Assembly (NCBI RefSeq): GCF_000731955.1
Contig: NZ_JNCK01000001.1
Span: 2,294,001 to 2,358,000 of the forward strand
Direction of reading: 5' to 3'
DNA length: 64,000 bases
Source of the DNA: Halomonas zincidurans B6
GTDB taxonomy: Bacteria > Pseudomonadota > Gammaproteobacteria > Pseudomonadales > Halomonadaceae
In this document: piece after piece, positions 52,520 to 62,486 of the stretch
Layout of the letters: the number at the start of each line of letters is the position of its first letter
Numbering within the stretch: the stretch's first letter is position 1
Position numbers and translations under genes: made by a program
Notes under the pieces: generated by a model
What the model was told of the DNA's origin: nothing
The model's input: only the letters and a program-made list of their open reading frames with translations
Databases searched by the model: none

Positions 52520-54552
52520 AGATCAGACAGGACTTCCCGCACCGCGTGCGCGAAATCGAGAACCAGTGGATCGTGCTGGCCGACGGCACTCGCCTGGCCG
52601 CCAGAATCTGGCTGCCGGAGGATGCCGAGTCAAGGCCGGTGCCGGCGATCCTCGAGTACCTGCCCTACCGCAAGCGGGACGGCACGGCGGTTCGCGACGA
52701 GCTGACCCACCCCTGGTTCGCCGGCCACGGCTATGCCTGCGTGCGGGTCGACATGCGCGGCAACGGCGAATCCGACGGCCTGATGGAGGACGAGTACGCC
52801 CCCCAGGAGCAGGCCGATGCGCTGGAAGTGATCGGCTGGATCGTCAGCCAGCCCTGGTGCGACGGCAAGCTCGGCATGATGGGCATCTCCTGGGGCGGCT
52901 TCAACGGCCTGCAGGTGGCCGCGCTCAGGCCCGAGCCGCTCAAGGCGATCATCACGCTATGCTCCACCGACGACCGCTACGCCGACGATATCCACTACAA
53001 GGGCGGCAACATGCTGCTGGAGAATCTAGGCTGGGCGGCGACCATGCTGAGCTTTTCCGCCGCCGTGCCCGACCCCGCGCTGGTCGGCGACCGCTGGCGC
53101 GAGATGTGGCAGCAGCGGCTCGACAACATGCCGTTGCTGGCCGAGACCTGGTTGAGTCACCAGCACCGGGACGACTACTGGCGTCACGGCTCGATCTGCG
53201 AGAGCTACGAAGATATCGAGGCCGCAGTCTACATGATCAGCGGCTGGGGGGATTCGTACATCAATACGATCCCGCGCATGATGGAGAATCTCTCCTGCCC
53301 CAGGAAGGCGCTGCTGGGGCCGTGGATGCACAAGTATCCGCACTTCGCGACCCCCGATCCGGCCATCGGCTTCCTGCAGGAGGCGCTGCGCTGGTGGGAC
53401 TACTGGCTCAAGGATGTCGACACCGGGATCATGGACGAGCCGGAATGCACCTTCTACCTGCAGGATGGCGTACCGCCGGCGCCCAAGTATCTCGAACGCC
53501 CCGGCCAGTGGGTGCGCACCCACGGCTGGCCCTCGCCAGCCGACGAGATCGAGACGGTCGCGCTCGGCCTTGGCGATCACGGCCTGGAATCCGGCGGCCG
53601 ATTGAGTGAAGACCGCCTGATCGCCTCGCCGCTCACCGCCGGCTCGCTGCAGGGCGAGTACATTCCGCTGTGGTTCGGCGCCGACTTTCCGCCGGATCAG
53701 CGCCGCGACGATGGCCTCTCGCTGACCTTCGACTCCGCGCCCTACGCCGAGGGGCTCGACATCCTCGGCCAGCCGGCGGTGTCGGTGACCCTGACCAGCA
53801 GCGATGCGTGCGGCCAGTTCCACGTGCGTCTGTGCGACGTCGCCCCCAGCGGGGAAAGCGCGCTGATCAGCTACGCCACGCTCAACCTCAACCTGCGCGA
53901 CGACCCGGGCACGATCGTCCCGCCGGTACCCGGTGAGCCAATGGACGTGCGGGTGGCGCTAGACCTGATCGGCTACCGCCTGCCCAGGGGCCACCGCCTG
54001 CGCGTGGCGCTCTCCAGCGCCAGCTTTCCGTTGGTGTGGTCACCTCGGAAACGCGCCGATCTGACACTCAAGGCGGGCCAGCCAATACTGGAGCTGCCGC
54101 TTTCCAGGGCCGACTATATCGCGATGCCGTTCGAACCGCCGGAAAGCGCCCGGCCCTGCCGGGTCGACACCCTGCGTGCCGGCCAGCCCAGGCGCACCAT
54201 CAGCGAGGATGTCGGCAGCGGCGAGGTGACGGTGACGGTCGAGGACGACATGGGCGATATCCGCTTCACCGATCACGGCCTGCGCGTCGAGCAGCGGGCG
54301 AAGGAGGTCTATATCAGCCACCCGACCGATGCCACGCGTACCCGCGCCGACATCGAGTGGGTCTACCGTGCCAGCCGCGACGAAGCCCATGGCGGTAGAG
54401 AAGCGCAGTTCGCGGTGGAAGTGACCAGTCGCTATCGCCTGCATTGCGACGAACACACTTTCTATCTCTCCGCCGAGCAGATCGCCCATGAAGGCGAGGT
54501 CCGAGTGAGCGAGAAGTCGTGGACACGGGAGATTCCGCGTACGGCCATCTGA
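52516..54552 (+). CDS. CocE/NonD-family alpha/beta hydrolase (S15 X-Pro-like)
   Basis: A 678-residue hydrolase. The alpha/beta core (about 20-290) has nucleophile Ser125 in MMGISWGGFNG, Asp246 in SGWGDSYINT and His272 in GPWMHKYP; the oxyanion Tyr is in LEYLPYRKRDG. Residues about 340-560 form the C-terminal jelly-roll (VSVTLTSSDACGQFHVRLCD), followed by an extra C-terminal region to 678. CocE esters and related amidases share this layout. No signal peptide, so it acts in the cytoplasm on something the BCCT carrier may import. Translationally coupled to that carrier. Confidence 0.9.
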   Translation: MKIRQDFPHRVREIENQWIVLADGTRLAARIWLPEDAESRPVPAILEYLPYRKRDGTAVRDELTHPWFAGHGYACVRVDMRGNGESDGLMEDEYAPQEQADALEVIGWIVSQPWCDGKLGMMGISWGGFNGLQVAALRPEPLKAIITLCSTDDRYADDIHYKGGNMLLENLGWAATMLSFSAAVPDPALVGDRWREMWQQRLDNMPLLAETWLSHQHRDDYWRHGSICESYEDIEAAVYMISGWGDSYINTIPRMMENLSCPRKALLGPWMHKYPHFATPDPAIGFLQEALRWWDYWLKDVDTGIMDEPECTFYLQDGVPPAPKYLERPGQWVRTHGWPSPADEIETVALGLGDHGLESGGRLSEDRLIASPLTAGSLQGEYIPLWFGADFPPDQRRDDGLSLTFDSAPYAEGLDILGQPAVSVTLTSSDACGQFHVRLCDVAPSGESALISYATLNLNLRDDPGTIVPPVPGEPMDVRVALDLIGYRLPRGHRLRVALSSASFPLVWSPRKRADLTLKAGQPILELPLSRADYIAMPFEPPESARPCRVDTLRAGQPRRTISEDVGSGEVTVTVEDDMGDIRFTDHGLRVEQRAKEVYISHPTDATRTRADIEWVYRASRDEAHGGREAQFAVEVTSRYRLHCDEHTFYLSAEQIAHEGEVRVSEKSWTREIPRTAI

Positions 54553-54617
54553 CGGTGACTCCTCCCACGGGGGCCGGTTCCGGGGCCTGCCGTGTTATGC
54601 TCCGGAGCCGTGATCCC

Positions 54618-55550
54618 ATGGCTCCGGATGCTTTCATGCCCTCGCGCGATCCTCTCCCGCCGCTGTCCTGCCTGCGCGCTTTCGAAGCGGCCGCGCGGAA
54701 TGCCAGCTTCACGCAGGCCGGCAGCGAACTCCACCTGACCCAGAGCGCCATCAGCCGCCAGATCAAGCGCCTGGAGGGCGACCTCGGCCGCCCGCTGTTC
54801 GAGCGTCATCACGACGGCCTGCGTATGACGCCCGCCGGCGAGCACTACTTCCGCATCGTCCAGGGCGTGCTGCGTGAGCTCCGCGACGAGACGGCACGGC
54901 TGCGCCGACGCAGCGGCGAGCGTCAGCTCACGCTGGCCTCGAGCCCGACCATCGCCTCGATCTGGCTGGCGCGACAACTGCCGGATTTCCAGCACGCCCA
55001 CCCCGATATCGAGATTCGCATTCTCACCGTCGAGGACCCCCACCGTCTCGACCTGGCGGAATTCGATCTCGGTATCTATTACCACGTGCCTAACGAGGTC
55101 GACCCGCCCGGCCTGAACGCCGAGGCGATCTTCGATCACGAAGAGGTAGCCGCGGTCTGCAGCCCGGTCTACCTGGAGCGCCAGGGTGGCGTGCGCGATC
55201 CGAGCGATCTGCTCGCCCATCACACGTTGATGGTGGTCGAGGACCACTACCACGACTGGCTGACCTGGGAGACCTGGTATCGCGAGCTGGCCTTCGACTG
55301 GCATCCGCCCGCCCACACCCTGCGCGCCAACAGCTTCCAGCTGCTTATGAATGCCACCCTGGCCGGCCAAGGCGTGACGCTGGGCTGGACGCGACTGCTG
55401 GCCGCCGAGCTCGACCAGGGCACCCTGGTGCGCGCCATGCCAGCCTCGCTGCCCAGCCGCGGACGCCTCTCGCTGCTCATGCCCCGGCACCGGCACCTCA
55501 GCGAACCGATGCGCGCCTTCCGCGAATGGGTGTTGTCGCCCTCCGCCTGA
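54618..55550 (+). CDS. LysR-family transcriptional regulator, GcvA-like
   Basis: A 310-residue LTTR. The winged HTH (about 10-70) reads PPLSCLRAFEAAARNASFTQ, then LTQSAISRQIKRLEGDLGRP. The effector domain (about 95-300) begins LTLASSPTIASIWLARQLPD, with the FDLGIYYH strand; the pattern is that of the GcvA/AmpR subgroup. Same strand as and 65 bases after the hydrolase gene, so it probably regulates the BCCT-hydrolase pair, though not divergent as many LTTRs are. Start 54618 has GGAG 12 bases upstream; 54597 and 54636 are possible. Confidence 0.86.
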   Translation: MAPDAFMPSRDPLPPLSCLRAFEAAARNASFTQAGSELHLTQSAISRQIKRLEGDLGRPLFERHHDGLRMTPAGEHYFRIVQGVLRELRDETARLRRRSGERQLTLASSPTIASIWLARQLPDFQHAHPDIEIRILTVEDPHRLDLAEFDLGIYYHVPNEVDPPGLNAEAIFDHEEVAAVCSPVYLERQGGVRDPSDLLAHHTLMVVEDHYHDWLTWETWYRELAFDWHPPAHTLRANSFQLLMNATLAGQGVTLGWTRLLAAELDQGTLVRAMPASLPSRGRLSLLMPRHRHLSEPMRAFREWVLSPSA

Positions 55551-55557
55551 GCCACGA

Positions 55558-57870
55558 CTACTGCGGCGCCTCGCCCTCCTGGGCGCCTTCCTGGGCGCGC
55601 GAGGTCTCGCCGGGAACGCTCATGGTCCGCGCGGCGTCGGGGGACGAGCCGCGCCCCGGGCCGCCGCCGCCATCCCCGAAGGGCGGATTCTCGAACACCA
55701 CGCTGAGCCGCGGCAGCGACAGGTCAACGCCATCGCTATCCATGCGCTGCTTGAGGCGCAGGTTGAAGGCCCGCGCCACGTCCCACTGCATCAGCGGGCT
55801 GGTGCGCATGCGCACGCGCAGGATCGCCGCGCCCTGATCGAAGCTATCGATACCCTGCAGCTCGAGCGCCGACCAGATGTGATGACGCATCATCGGGTCC
55901 TGGCGCAGCTCGTCGGCGACCTCGCGGACCAGCGCGATGGCGTCGTCGATGGGCATGGTGTGGGGGATGCGGATGCGCAACAGGGCGATGCCGAATTCAC
56001 GGGCGAAGTTCTGGATGCCCTTGATCTGGCTGAACGGAATGATATGCACGATGCCATCGAGATCGCGCAGCCGCACGGTGCGCAGGCTGAGTGCTTCGAC
56101 CGTGCCCATGTGCTCGCCGACATCGACGAAGTCGTCGATCGACAGCGAATCCTCGATGAGGATGAACAGCCCGGTGATCAGATCCTGGACCAGCGTCTGG
56201 GCGCCGAAGCCGATCGCCAGGCCGATCACCCCGGCACCGGCGAGCAGCGGCGTGACGTTGACGCCGAGATTGGCCAGCCCGACGATCGAGGCGATCACCA
56301 GAATGGTGAAAAACACCACGTTGCGGACCATCGGCGTAATGGTCTGGGCGCGGGTACTGTTGATGCGTCGCCCGCGCGTGCCAGAGGCGCTGCGCAGCGC
56401 CCGCTGGATGGCGGTATCGGCGAAGATCCACACCAGCCAGGCCAGCAGCACGGTCAGTCCGATGCGCAGCAGCGCCTGGCCGATGCGCGCGCTGATCGCG
56501 CCCTCGTCGCCGATCCCCAGCAACGAGAAGCCCCAGATGCGCAGCGACAGCTCGGCGAACAGCACCCAGCACAAAAACTGCGCCAGGGTCGAGAAGAAGC
56601 GCTTGAGCCGACGCCGGTACTGCGAGGTGCGCTTGGCCGCGCCGACCCGCTCGGCATGGCGGCGCAGCCCGCCGCTGACGACCAGCGTCAGCACCAGCAG
56701 CGCAGCGCCCAGGATCGCCCGGGTGAAGGCGCCGTCGGCCTCGCCTGCCGAGACGAAGATCGCCGCCAGCGAGACGCCGATCAACAGCAGCGCGGGAATG
56801 TGCCAGTAATTGCCCAGCATGATGGCCAGATCGCGTAGCGAGCTCTGATCGCGACGCTCGGCGTAGGGCCGGTTGCGGATCAGATGCTTGACCGGGCGCC
56901 GCAGCCGGATCACCAGCGCCCCGCTCATCACCCCGGCGAGCACGTTGGCGAGCACCGACAGCCAACTGGCCAGGTCGCCGCCGAGCAGCGTCGTCAACCG
57001 CTCGCTGTTGACCGCGTCGCCGAACGCGGCCAGCGCGCCGATCATGAACAGCCGGCGCGGCGCCTGCTGGCGCAGGATGGCCACCGCCATCCGACGATGT
57101 CCACGGGTAAAGACCGAGATCACCACGTCGAACACCGCCGACAGGCCCCGTCCGCAGAGCGTCACGTAGGCGATGACCAGCACCGTGGCGCGGGCCGGGG
57201 TGGGTGCCGAAAGCCAGCGCAGGCTGGTCAGCATCACCAGGAAGGCGAGTATCCAGGGCAGGGCCTTGCGCAGGAAATGCACGACCAGCAGCCAGGCGGG
57301 TGGCTCGGGGGGCAATGTCAGAGGCCAGCCGTTGCGCCGCGCCAACAAGCGACCGGCGCCCATCAATAGCGTCAGCAGCGCGAACCACACCGCCATCAGC
57401 ATGGCCGCTTCGGCGGTTTGACGCATCAGTTCGAGACGCCCCATCGACTCGGCCAGTTCGACGGTGTCGTCCGCAGCGCGCTTCGCGCGTTGCGCCCAGA
57501 CATTCAATGGCGACTGACCGGCGTCGGCCTGCTCGCCAAGATCGGTGAACGAGTCGGCCAGCGCGCCCAGCAGGCCCTGGGGCGAGTCGCCCGGTTTGTC
57601 GGTCTTCAGCGCCCCGGTGCTCTCGCGTAGCGTCTTGAGCTGCTTGAGCAGGTCAGCGCGGCGCGCGTCGTCCTCGAGCGTGGCGATCACGCTATCCAGC
57701 GATTCGCTCAGCTGTTCGGGCTCGGCCTGCGAGTTGCCGTCCGCGTTGCCGCCGCCTCCGGTCAAGGCGTCGAGCGCTAGCCCCTGGCCCGGCGCCGTGG
57801 CGGAGAACGCCAGCCCCAGGCAGACCCCGACCACCCCGACCAGCCGTCTGAGAAGCGCCCTGCCCGGCAT
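55558..57870 (-). CDS. MscS-family mechanosensitive channel (YbiO-like, large)
   Basis: A 770-residue channel. Signal peptide (LVGVVGVCLGLAFSATAPG), a periplasmic region rich in helices (about 35-150), several extra TM helices (about 155-500), then the MscS core: TM3 LLAGAGVIGLAIGFGAQTLV with its Gly/Ala pore pattern, QDLITGLFILIEDSLSIDDF, the beta domain VRLRDLDGIVHIIPFSQIKG and the alpha/beta C-terminus. YbiO is 741 residues with the same layout. It releases solutes on hypo-osmotic shock, fitting a halophile. Convergent with the LysR gene, 7 bases apart. Confidence 0.92.
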   Translation of the reverse strand: MPGRALLRRLVGVVGVCLGLAFSATAPGQGLALDALTGGGGNADGNSQAEPEQLSESLDSVIATLEDDARRADLLKQLKTLRESTGALKTDKPGDSPQGLLGALADSFTDLGEQADAGQSPLNVWAQRAKRAADDTVELAESMGRLELMRQTAEAAMLMAVWFALLTLLMGAGRLLARRNGWPLTLPPEPPAWLLVVHFLRKALPWILAFLVMLTSLRWLSAPTPARATVLVIAYVTLCGRGLSAVFDVVISVFTRGHRRMAVAILRQQAPRRLFMIGALAAFGDAVNSERLTTLLGGDLASWLSVLANVLAGVMSGALVIRLRRPVKHLIRNRPYAERRDQSSLRDLAIMLGNYWHIPALLLIGVSLAAIFVSAGEADGAFTRAILGAALLVLTLVVSGGLRRHAERVGAAKRTSQYRRRLKRFFSTLAQFLCWVLFAELSLRIWGFSLLGIGDEGAISARIGQALLRIGLTVLLAWLVWIFADTAIQRALRSASGTRGRRINSTRAQTITPMVRNVVFFTILVIASIVGLANLGVNVTPLLAGAGVIGLAIGFGAQTLVQDLITGLFILIEDSLSIDDFVDVGEHMGTVEALSLRTVRLRDLDGIVHIIPFSQIKGIQNFAREFGIALLRIRIPHTMPIDDAIALVREVADELRQDPMMRHHIWSALELQGIDSFDQGAAILRVRMRTSPLMQWDVARAFNLRLKQRMDSDGVDLSLPRLSVVFENPPFGDGGGGPGRGSSPDAARTMSVPGETSRAQEGAQEGEAPQ

Positions 57871-57927
57871 GTCATCTCCCTCTATAAATGGCCTTCGCGA
57901 TCAGCAAGCCTGACGCCTGATCACGAC

Positions 57928-57953
57928 AAAGCCAAGACCGGGGCCTTGGCTTT
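57928..57953. terminator. Bidirectional terminator between the RND operon and the MscS gene
   Basis: AAAGCCAAG (57928-57936) pairs with CTTGGCTTT (57945-57953), loop ACCGGGGC. T-rich tails on both strands. It stands 22 bases past the RND stop (minus strand), and so insulates the MscS promoter from the pump operon. Confidence 0.72.
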
Positions 57954-57975
57954 TATCGGATACCGCTGCGGCCTG

Positions 57976-60900
57976 TCAGCCGCCGGGGCTGTCGCTCGCG
58001 GACCGAGGGGCGTCGTCGTCACTGGCGGACTTGCCGCGCTTGCGGTCGAACCAGTCCTCGAAGCGCATCACCAGCATGAAGAACATCGGCACGAAGAAGA
58101 TCGCGATCAACGTGGCGCCGAGCATCCCGCCGATCACTGCGGTACCGATCGAGTGGCGGCTCGCCGAACTCGCCCCGGAGGCGATCGCCAGCGGTATGAC
58201 CCCGACGATGAACGCGAACGAGGTCATGATGATCGGCCGGAAACGCAACCGCGCGGCCTCCTTGGCCGACTCGACGATGCCCTTGCCGGCCTGGCGCTGC
58301 TCGACGGCGAATTCGACGATCAGGATCGAGTTCTTGGCCGCCAGGCCGATCAGCACCAGCAGGCCGACCTGGAAGTAGACGTCGCCGGCCAGGCCGCGCA
58401 GATACATCGCCAGCACCGCCCCGAGCATGGCGAACGGCACCGCGGTGATGACTACCAGCGGCAGCGACCAGCGCTCGTACTGCGCGGCGAGGATCAAGAC
58501 CACCATCACCACGCCGAAGATGAACGCCAGCATGGAGTTGCCCGACGAACTCTGCTGCTGGTACGCCTCGCCGGTCCAGCCCAGCCGATAGCCGTCGCCG
58601 ACCACCTCGTCGACCACGGACTGCATCGCCGCCAGTGCCTGACCGGAGCTGTAGCCCTCGGCCGGCTGGCCCTGGATCTTGGCCGCCGGGAACAGGTTGA
58701 AACGCTGGATGATGCTCGGCGCCTGGCTGCGCGTCATCGTCACCACGCTGGACAGCGGCACCATCTCGCCGCTATCGGCGCGCACGTAGATCTTGCCCAG
58801 ATCGTCCGGCGTGTCGCGGTACTCGCCCTCCGACTGCAGGTTGACCTGAAAGTTACGGCTGAACATCGTGAAATCGTTGACGTACAGCGTGCCGAAGGTG
58901 CTCTGCATGGTGGCATAGACGTCGTCCAGCGAGAGCCCCATGCTGCGCGCCTTGTCGCGATCCACCGTGGCGCTGTAGATGGGTACCTGGGTGTTCATGG
59001 TGGTACGCACCTGCGACAACTCCGGGCGCTGATTGGCGGCCTTGGCCAGGGCCTGCGCACTGGCTTCGATCGCCTGCGGCGAGGCGCCTTCGGTGGACTG
59101 CAGGAAGCCCTCGAAACCGCCGGTGGTCGACATGCCCTGGATCGGCGGCGGATTGAAGGCGATCACCCGGCCCTCGGGATGGCGAGCGCCCATCTGGATC
59201 GTTCGGCCGACAAGCTCCGAGGCGGTGGCCTCACGCTCGGCCCAGTCCTCGAGGGTCACGAAGGCCACCCCGGCGTTGGATAGCTGGGCGCTGGCGAGGA
59301 TGTCGTAGCCAGCGAACGAGACCACGCTCTTGACCCCGTCGAAGTCGAGAATGTCGTCGATCACCCCTTGGTTATAGGTGTCGGTGCGCTGCAGCGACGA
59401 GGCCGCCGGCAACTGGGTGATCGCCAGGTAGAAGCCCTGGTCCTCGGACGGCACCAGCCCGCTGGGCAGCCGCGTGAACAGCAGCGCGGTGATCGCGCAG
59501 AAGCCCAGGAACAGCACCACGCCCAGCAGCGCGCGCTTGATCATGAAGCTCACCCCGGCGAGATAACCGCGGGTAGCGCGTTCGAAGACCCGGTTGAACC
59601 AGCGAAACGGCGCTGCCGGCTGCTTGTCGTGAGGCTTGAGGAACAGCGCGCACATCGCCGGCGACAGGGTCAGGGCGACGATCGCCGAGATCAGCACCGA
59701 GATGGCGATGGTGATCGCGAACTGGCTGTACAACTGGCCGGAGATGCCGCCCAGGAACGCCACCGGAATGAACACCGCCGCCATCACCAGGGTGACCGCG
59801 ATGATCGGCCCGGAAATCTCGCTCATCGCCTTGAGCGCGGCCGCCTTGGCCGAGACATCTTCCTCTTCCATGATCCGCTCGACGTTCTCGATGACGATGA
59901 TCGCGTCATCGACGACGATGCCGATCGCCAGGATCATGCCGAACAGCGTCAGCAGGTTGATCGAATAGCCCAGCAGGTACATCCCGGCGAAGGTGCCGAC
60001 GATCGAGATCGGCACGGCGACGATCGGCACGATCGCCGCCCGCCACTTCTGCAGGAACACGAAGACCACGAACACCACCAGTGCCAGCGCCTCGACGAAG
60101 GTTTGCACGACTTCCTCGATCGACAGCCTGACGAACTCGGTGGTGTCGTAGGGAACGGAATATTGCATGCCCTCGGGAAAACTCGCCGAGAGCCTTTCCA
60201 GGGTCTCGTTGACCGCCGCGGCGGTTTCCAGGGCGTTGGCCCCGGGCTGCAGGAAGATCCCGATCGGCACGGTGGGCTGATTGTTCAGCCGCCCGACGAA
60301 CGAGTAATCCTGAGCGCCCAGCTCGACCCGCGCGACGTCGCCGAGCTTGAGCGAACCGCCGCTTTCGTCGGTACGCAGCAGGATGTCGCGGAACTGATCG
60401 ACGCTGGTGAAGCGGCCCTCGGTGGTGATGGTGAAGGTATACGGACGCGGGTCCTGCATCGGCTCGGCGGCCAGCTTGCCGGCCGGGAACTGAGTATTCT
60501 GCTGGCTGATGGCATCGGCCACCTCGCTGGCGGTGATGTCGTAATCGGCCATCTTCGCCGGGTCGAGCCATACGCGGATCGAATAATCCTTGGCGCCGAA
60601 CAGTTGGGCGTTGCCCACCCCCTGGGTGCGCTTGAGCGCATCGATGACGTTGACCAGCGCATAGTTGCTGAGAAACACCGGATCGTATTCGCCGTTGGTC
60701 GACGACAGCGTGGCCACCTGGAGAATGCTCGACGAACGCTTCTGGACCTGCACGCCCTGCTGCTGGACGACGCTGGGCAACTGCGCCATGGCCTGCTGGA
60801 CACGATTGTTGACGTCGATCGTCGCCTGGTCGGGGTCGGTGCCGATGGCGAAGGTCACCGCCAGCGACAACGCCCCGCTATCGGCACTGGTCGAATTGAT

Positions 60901-61137
60901 GTAGAGCAGGTTGTCGACGCCGTTGATCGCCTGTTCCAGCGGCGCCGCCACGGTCTCCGAAATGGTCTGGGCGCTGGCCCCCGGATAGGTGGCGTTGATC
61001 TGGACCTCGGGCGGCACCAGTTGCGGGTACTGCTCGACCGGCAGCACCCGCAGAGCCATCACCCCGGCAATCACGATGACGATCGACAGCACGGTGGCGA
61101 ACACCGGGCGCCGGATGAAGAAACTCGATACATTCAT
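57976..61137 (-). CDS. RND multidrug efflux pump, HAE1/AcrB type
   Basis: A 1053-residue inner-membrane pump. N-terminal FFIRRPVFATVLSIVIVIAG, proton-relay Asp pair in GIVVDDAIIVIENVERIM (TM4) and Lys in GLAAKNSILIVEFAVEQR (TM10); two large periplasmic loops (about 30-335 and 555-865); LPEGMQYSVPYDTT and FNPPPIQGMSTTGGFEGFLQ are porter-domain blocks of the HAE1 class. It should export amphiphilic drugs with the MFP and an outer-membrane duct such as TolC. Its ATG shares one base with the MFP stop. Confidence 0.96.
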   Translation of the reverse strand: MNVSSFFIRRPVFATVLSIVIVIAGVMALRVLPVEQYPQLVPPEVQINATYPGASAQTISETVAAPLEQAINGVDNLLYINSTSADSGALSLAVTFAIGTDPDQATIDVNNRVQQAMAQLPSVVQQQGVQVQKRSSSILQVATLSSTNGEYDPVFLSNYALVNVIDALKRTQGVGNAQLFGAKDYSIRVWLDPAKMADYDITASEVADAISQQNTQFPAGKLAAEPMQDPRPYTFTITTEGRFTSVDQFRDILLRTDESGGSLKLGDVARVELGAQDYSFVGRLNNQPTVPIGIFLQPGANALETAAAVNETLERLSASFPEGMQYSVPYDTTEFVRLSIEEVVQTFVEALALVVFVVFVFLQKWRAAIVPIVAVPISIVGTFAGMYLLGYSINLLTLFGMILAIGIVVDDAIIVIENVERIMEEEDVSAKAAALKAMSEISGPIIAVTLVMAAVFIPVAFLGGISGQLYSQFAITIAISVLISAIVALTLSPAMCALFLKPHDKQPAAPFRWFNRVFERATRGYLAGVSFMIKRALLGVVLFLGFCAITALLFTRLPSGLVPSEDQGFYLAITQLPAASSLQRTDTYNQGVIDDILDFDGVKSVVSFAGYDILASAQLSNAGVAFVTLEDWAEREATASELVGRTIQMGARHPEGRVIAFNPPPIQGMSTTGGFEGFLQSTEGASPQAIEASAQALAKAANQRPELSQVRTTMNTQVPIYSATVDRDKARSMGLSLDDVYATMQSTFGTLYVNDFTMFSRNFQVNLQSEGEYRDTPDDLGKIYVRADSGEMVPLSSVVTMTRSQAPSIIQRFNLFPAAKIQGQPAEGYSSGQALAAMQSVVDEVVGDGYRLGWTGEAYQQQSSSGNSMLAFIFGVVMVVLILAAQYERWSLPLVVITAVPFAMLGAVLAMYLRGLAGDVYFQVGLLVLIGLAAKNSILIVEFAVEQRQAGKGIVESAKEAARLRFRPIIMTSFAFIVGVIPLAIASGASSASRHSIGTAVIGGMLGATLIAIFFVPMFFMLVMRFEDWFDRKRGKSASDDDAPRSASDSPGG

Positions 61138-62423
61138 CAGCCGTTGGCTCCTTTCGCGGCGCTGCCGGACTCACCGCCACCCGCCTGAGGCTCCTTCTGC
61201 GCGGCGTTCTGCGCGCCCTGGGCTTGCTGCTGGCCGTCGCCCTGATTCTGCTGGGCCGACGCCGGCGTGCTGTCCGCCTTGCCGTCGAAGGGCTGCGCTT
61301 CGATCGCCCGACCCGGCTGGGCGCTGGGCACGTTGGACACGATCACCCGCTGGCCGGCCTCGAGGCCGCTCTGGATGGCGATCCACGCGCCGGAGCGCTC
61401 ACCCAGCTCGACCGTCACCGGCTTGGCCTTGCCGCTGGCGTCGACGATGTAGACCTGCGGCCCCTCACGGCCTTCGGTGACGGCGATCTCGGGCACCGCC
61501 AGCAGGTTCGGCAGCACCAGTCCATCGAGGGTCAGACGCACGAACTGGCCGGGCAGGAACAGCGCATCGGGATTGTCGAAGGTCGCCTGGGCCTGGACGG
61601 TACCGGTGTCCGGGTCGACCCGCGAACCGAGGAAGCTCAGTTCGCCAGTCAGGCGGTCATCGCCCAGCCCGTCACGCGACGTGGCTATCGGCGTGATCGT
61701 TTGTTGCGCGTCACTCGCCCGACGCTGCAGGCGAATCGCCATGGCGTCTTCGGGCGGCAGCGAGAAACGCGCCTGCAGCGTCTTCAACGGCGTGATGGTG
61801 GCGAGCAGTTGTGGGGCCTGAACCAGATTGCCGACGTTGATCTCGCTCAAGCTGATCTGGCCGGCGACCGGCGCCTCGACGGTGCTGTAATCGAGATCAA
61901 GCTGGGCATCGTTGAGTGCCGCCTGGGCCTGGGCGACCGACGCCTGGGCGGCGAGCAGATCGGCACGCGCCTCGTCGCGTTGCTGCTGGCTGACCGAATT
62001 CTGCTGGTAGAGACGCTGATAGCGTTCCCAGTTGCGCTGGGCGCGGTACAGCTCGGCCTGGGCGCTCTCGAGACCGGCCTGACGCTGGCTGACCACCGCC
62101 TGATAGCGATCCGGCTCGATGACGAACAACGCTTGACCCTGCTCGACGTTGGCACCTTCGTCGAACTGGCGCTTCTGCAACACACCGGTGACCCGTGCCA
62201 TCACGTCGACCTGCTGCTCGCTGCGCAGCAGCGCCGAATACTGCTTGTCGACCGGCAGATCGCGCGGCTCGAGTTCCAGCACCTGCGCCTTGAGCGGCGG
62301 CTGTTGCTGTTGCTGGCCGCCGCCCGACTGTTGCGAGGACTCCTCGCTACAGCCGGCCAGCCCCAGCGCCAGAACCACCAGCCATATCCAGCCCGCGCGG
62401 CCTGCGCTCACCGATGTACGCAT
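61137..62423 (-). CDS. RND efflux periplasmic adaptor (MFP, AcrA-like lipoprotein)
   Basis: A 428-residue membrane-fusion protein. The lipobox LGLAGC acylates Cys25. A Gln-rich spacer follows; lipoyl half-motifs LRSEQQVDVMARVTGVLQKR and LDYSTVEAPVAGQISLSEIN flank the alpha-hairpin (about 105-175); beta-barrel block GELSFLGSRVDPDTGTVQAQ. The C-terminal 50 residues are low-complexity Gln/Ala/Gly. ATG 62423 follows AAGGGATAATGCG. First gene of the pump operon, divergent from the TetR gene. Confidence 0.94.
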   Translation of the reverse strand: MRTSVSAGRAGWIWLVVLALGLAGCSEESSQQSGGGQQQQQPPLKAQVLELEPRDLPVDKQYSALLRSEQQVDVMARVTGVLQKRQFDEGANVEQGQALFVIEPDRYQAVVSQRQAGLESAQAELYRAQRNWERYQRLYQQNSVSQQQRDEARADLLAAQASVAQAQAALNDAQLDLDYSTVEAPVAGQISLSEINVGNLVQAPQLLATITPLKTLQARFSLPPEDAMAIRLQRRASDAQQTITPIATSRDGLGDDRLTGELSFLGSRVDPDTGTVQAQATFDNPDALFLPGQFVRLTLDGLVLPNLLAVPEIAVTEGREGPQVYIVDASGKAKPVTVELGERSGAWIAIQSGLEAGQRVIVSNVPSAQPGRAIEAQPFDGKADSTPASAQQNQGDGQQQAQGAQNAAQKEPQAGGGESGSAAKGANG

Positions 62424-62462
62424 CGCATTATCCCTTGGTCTTGTCTCAGTGGGCTGGAAGCC

Positions 62463-62486
62463 TACATCCATACACCAGTGAATGTA
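62463..62486. promoter_or_regulatory. AcrR-like operator between pump and repressor
   Basis: A 24-bp imperfect palindrome with half sites TACATCCA and TGAATGTA and an 8-base centre, matching the E. coli AcrR box pattern (TACATACA...TGTATGTA type) at the outer five bases of each arm. It lies 40 bases before the MFP start and 72 before the TetR start, placed to control both. Confidence 0.65.

Noticed and set aside
59368..61188. A 606-codon plus-strand frame opposite the RND pump
   Set aside because: Composition of antisense GC-rich DNA, no recognisable domain; the pump on the minus strand is unequivocal.
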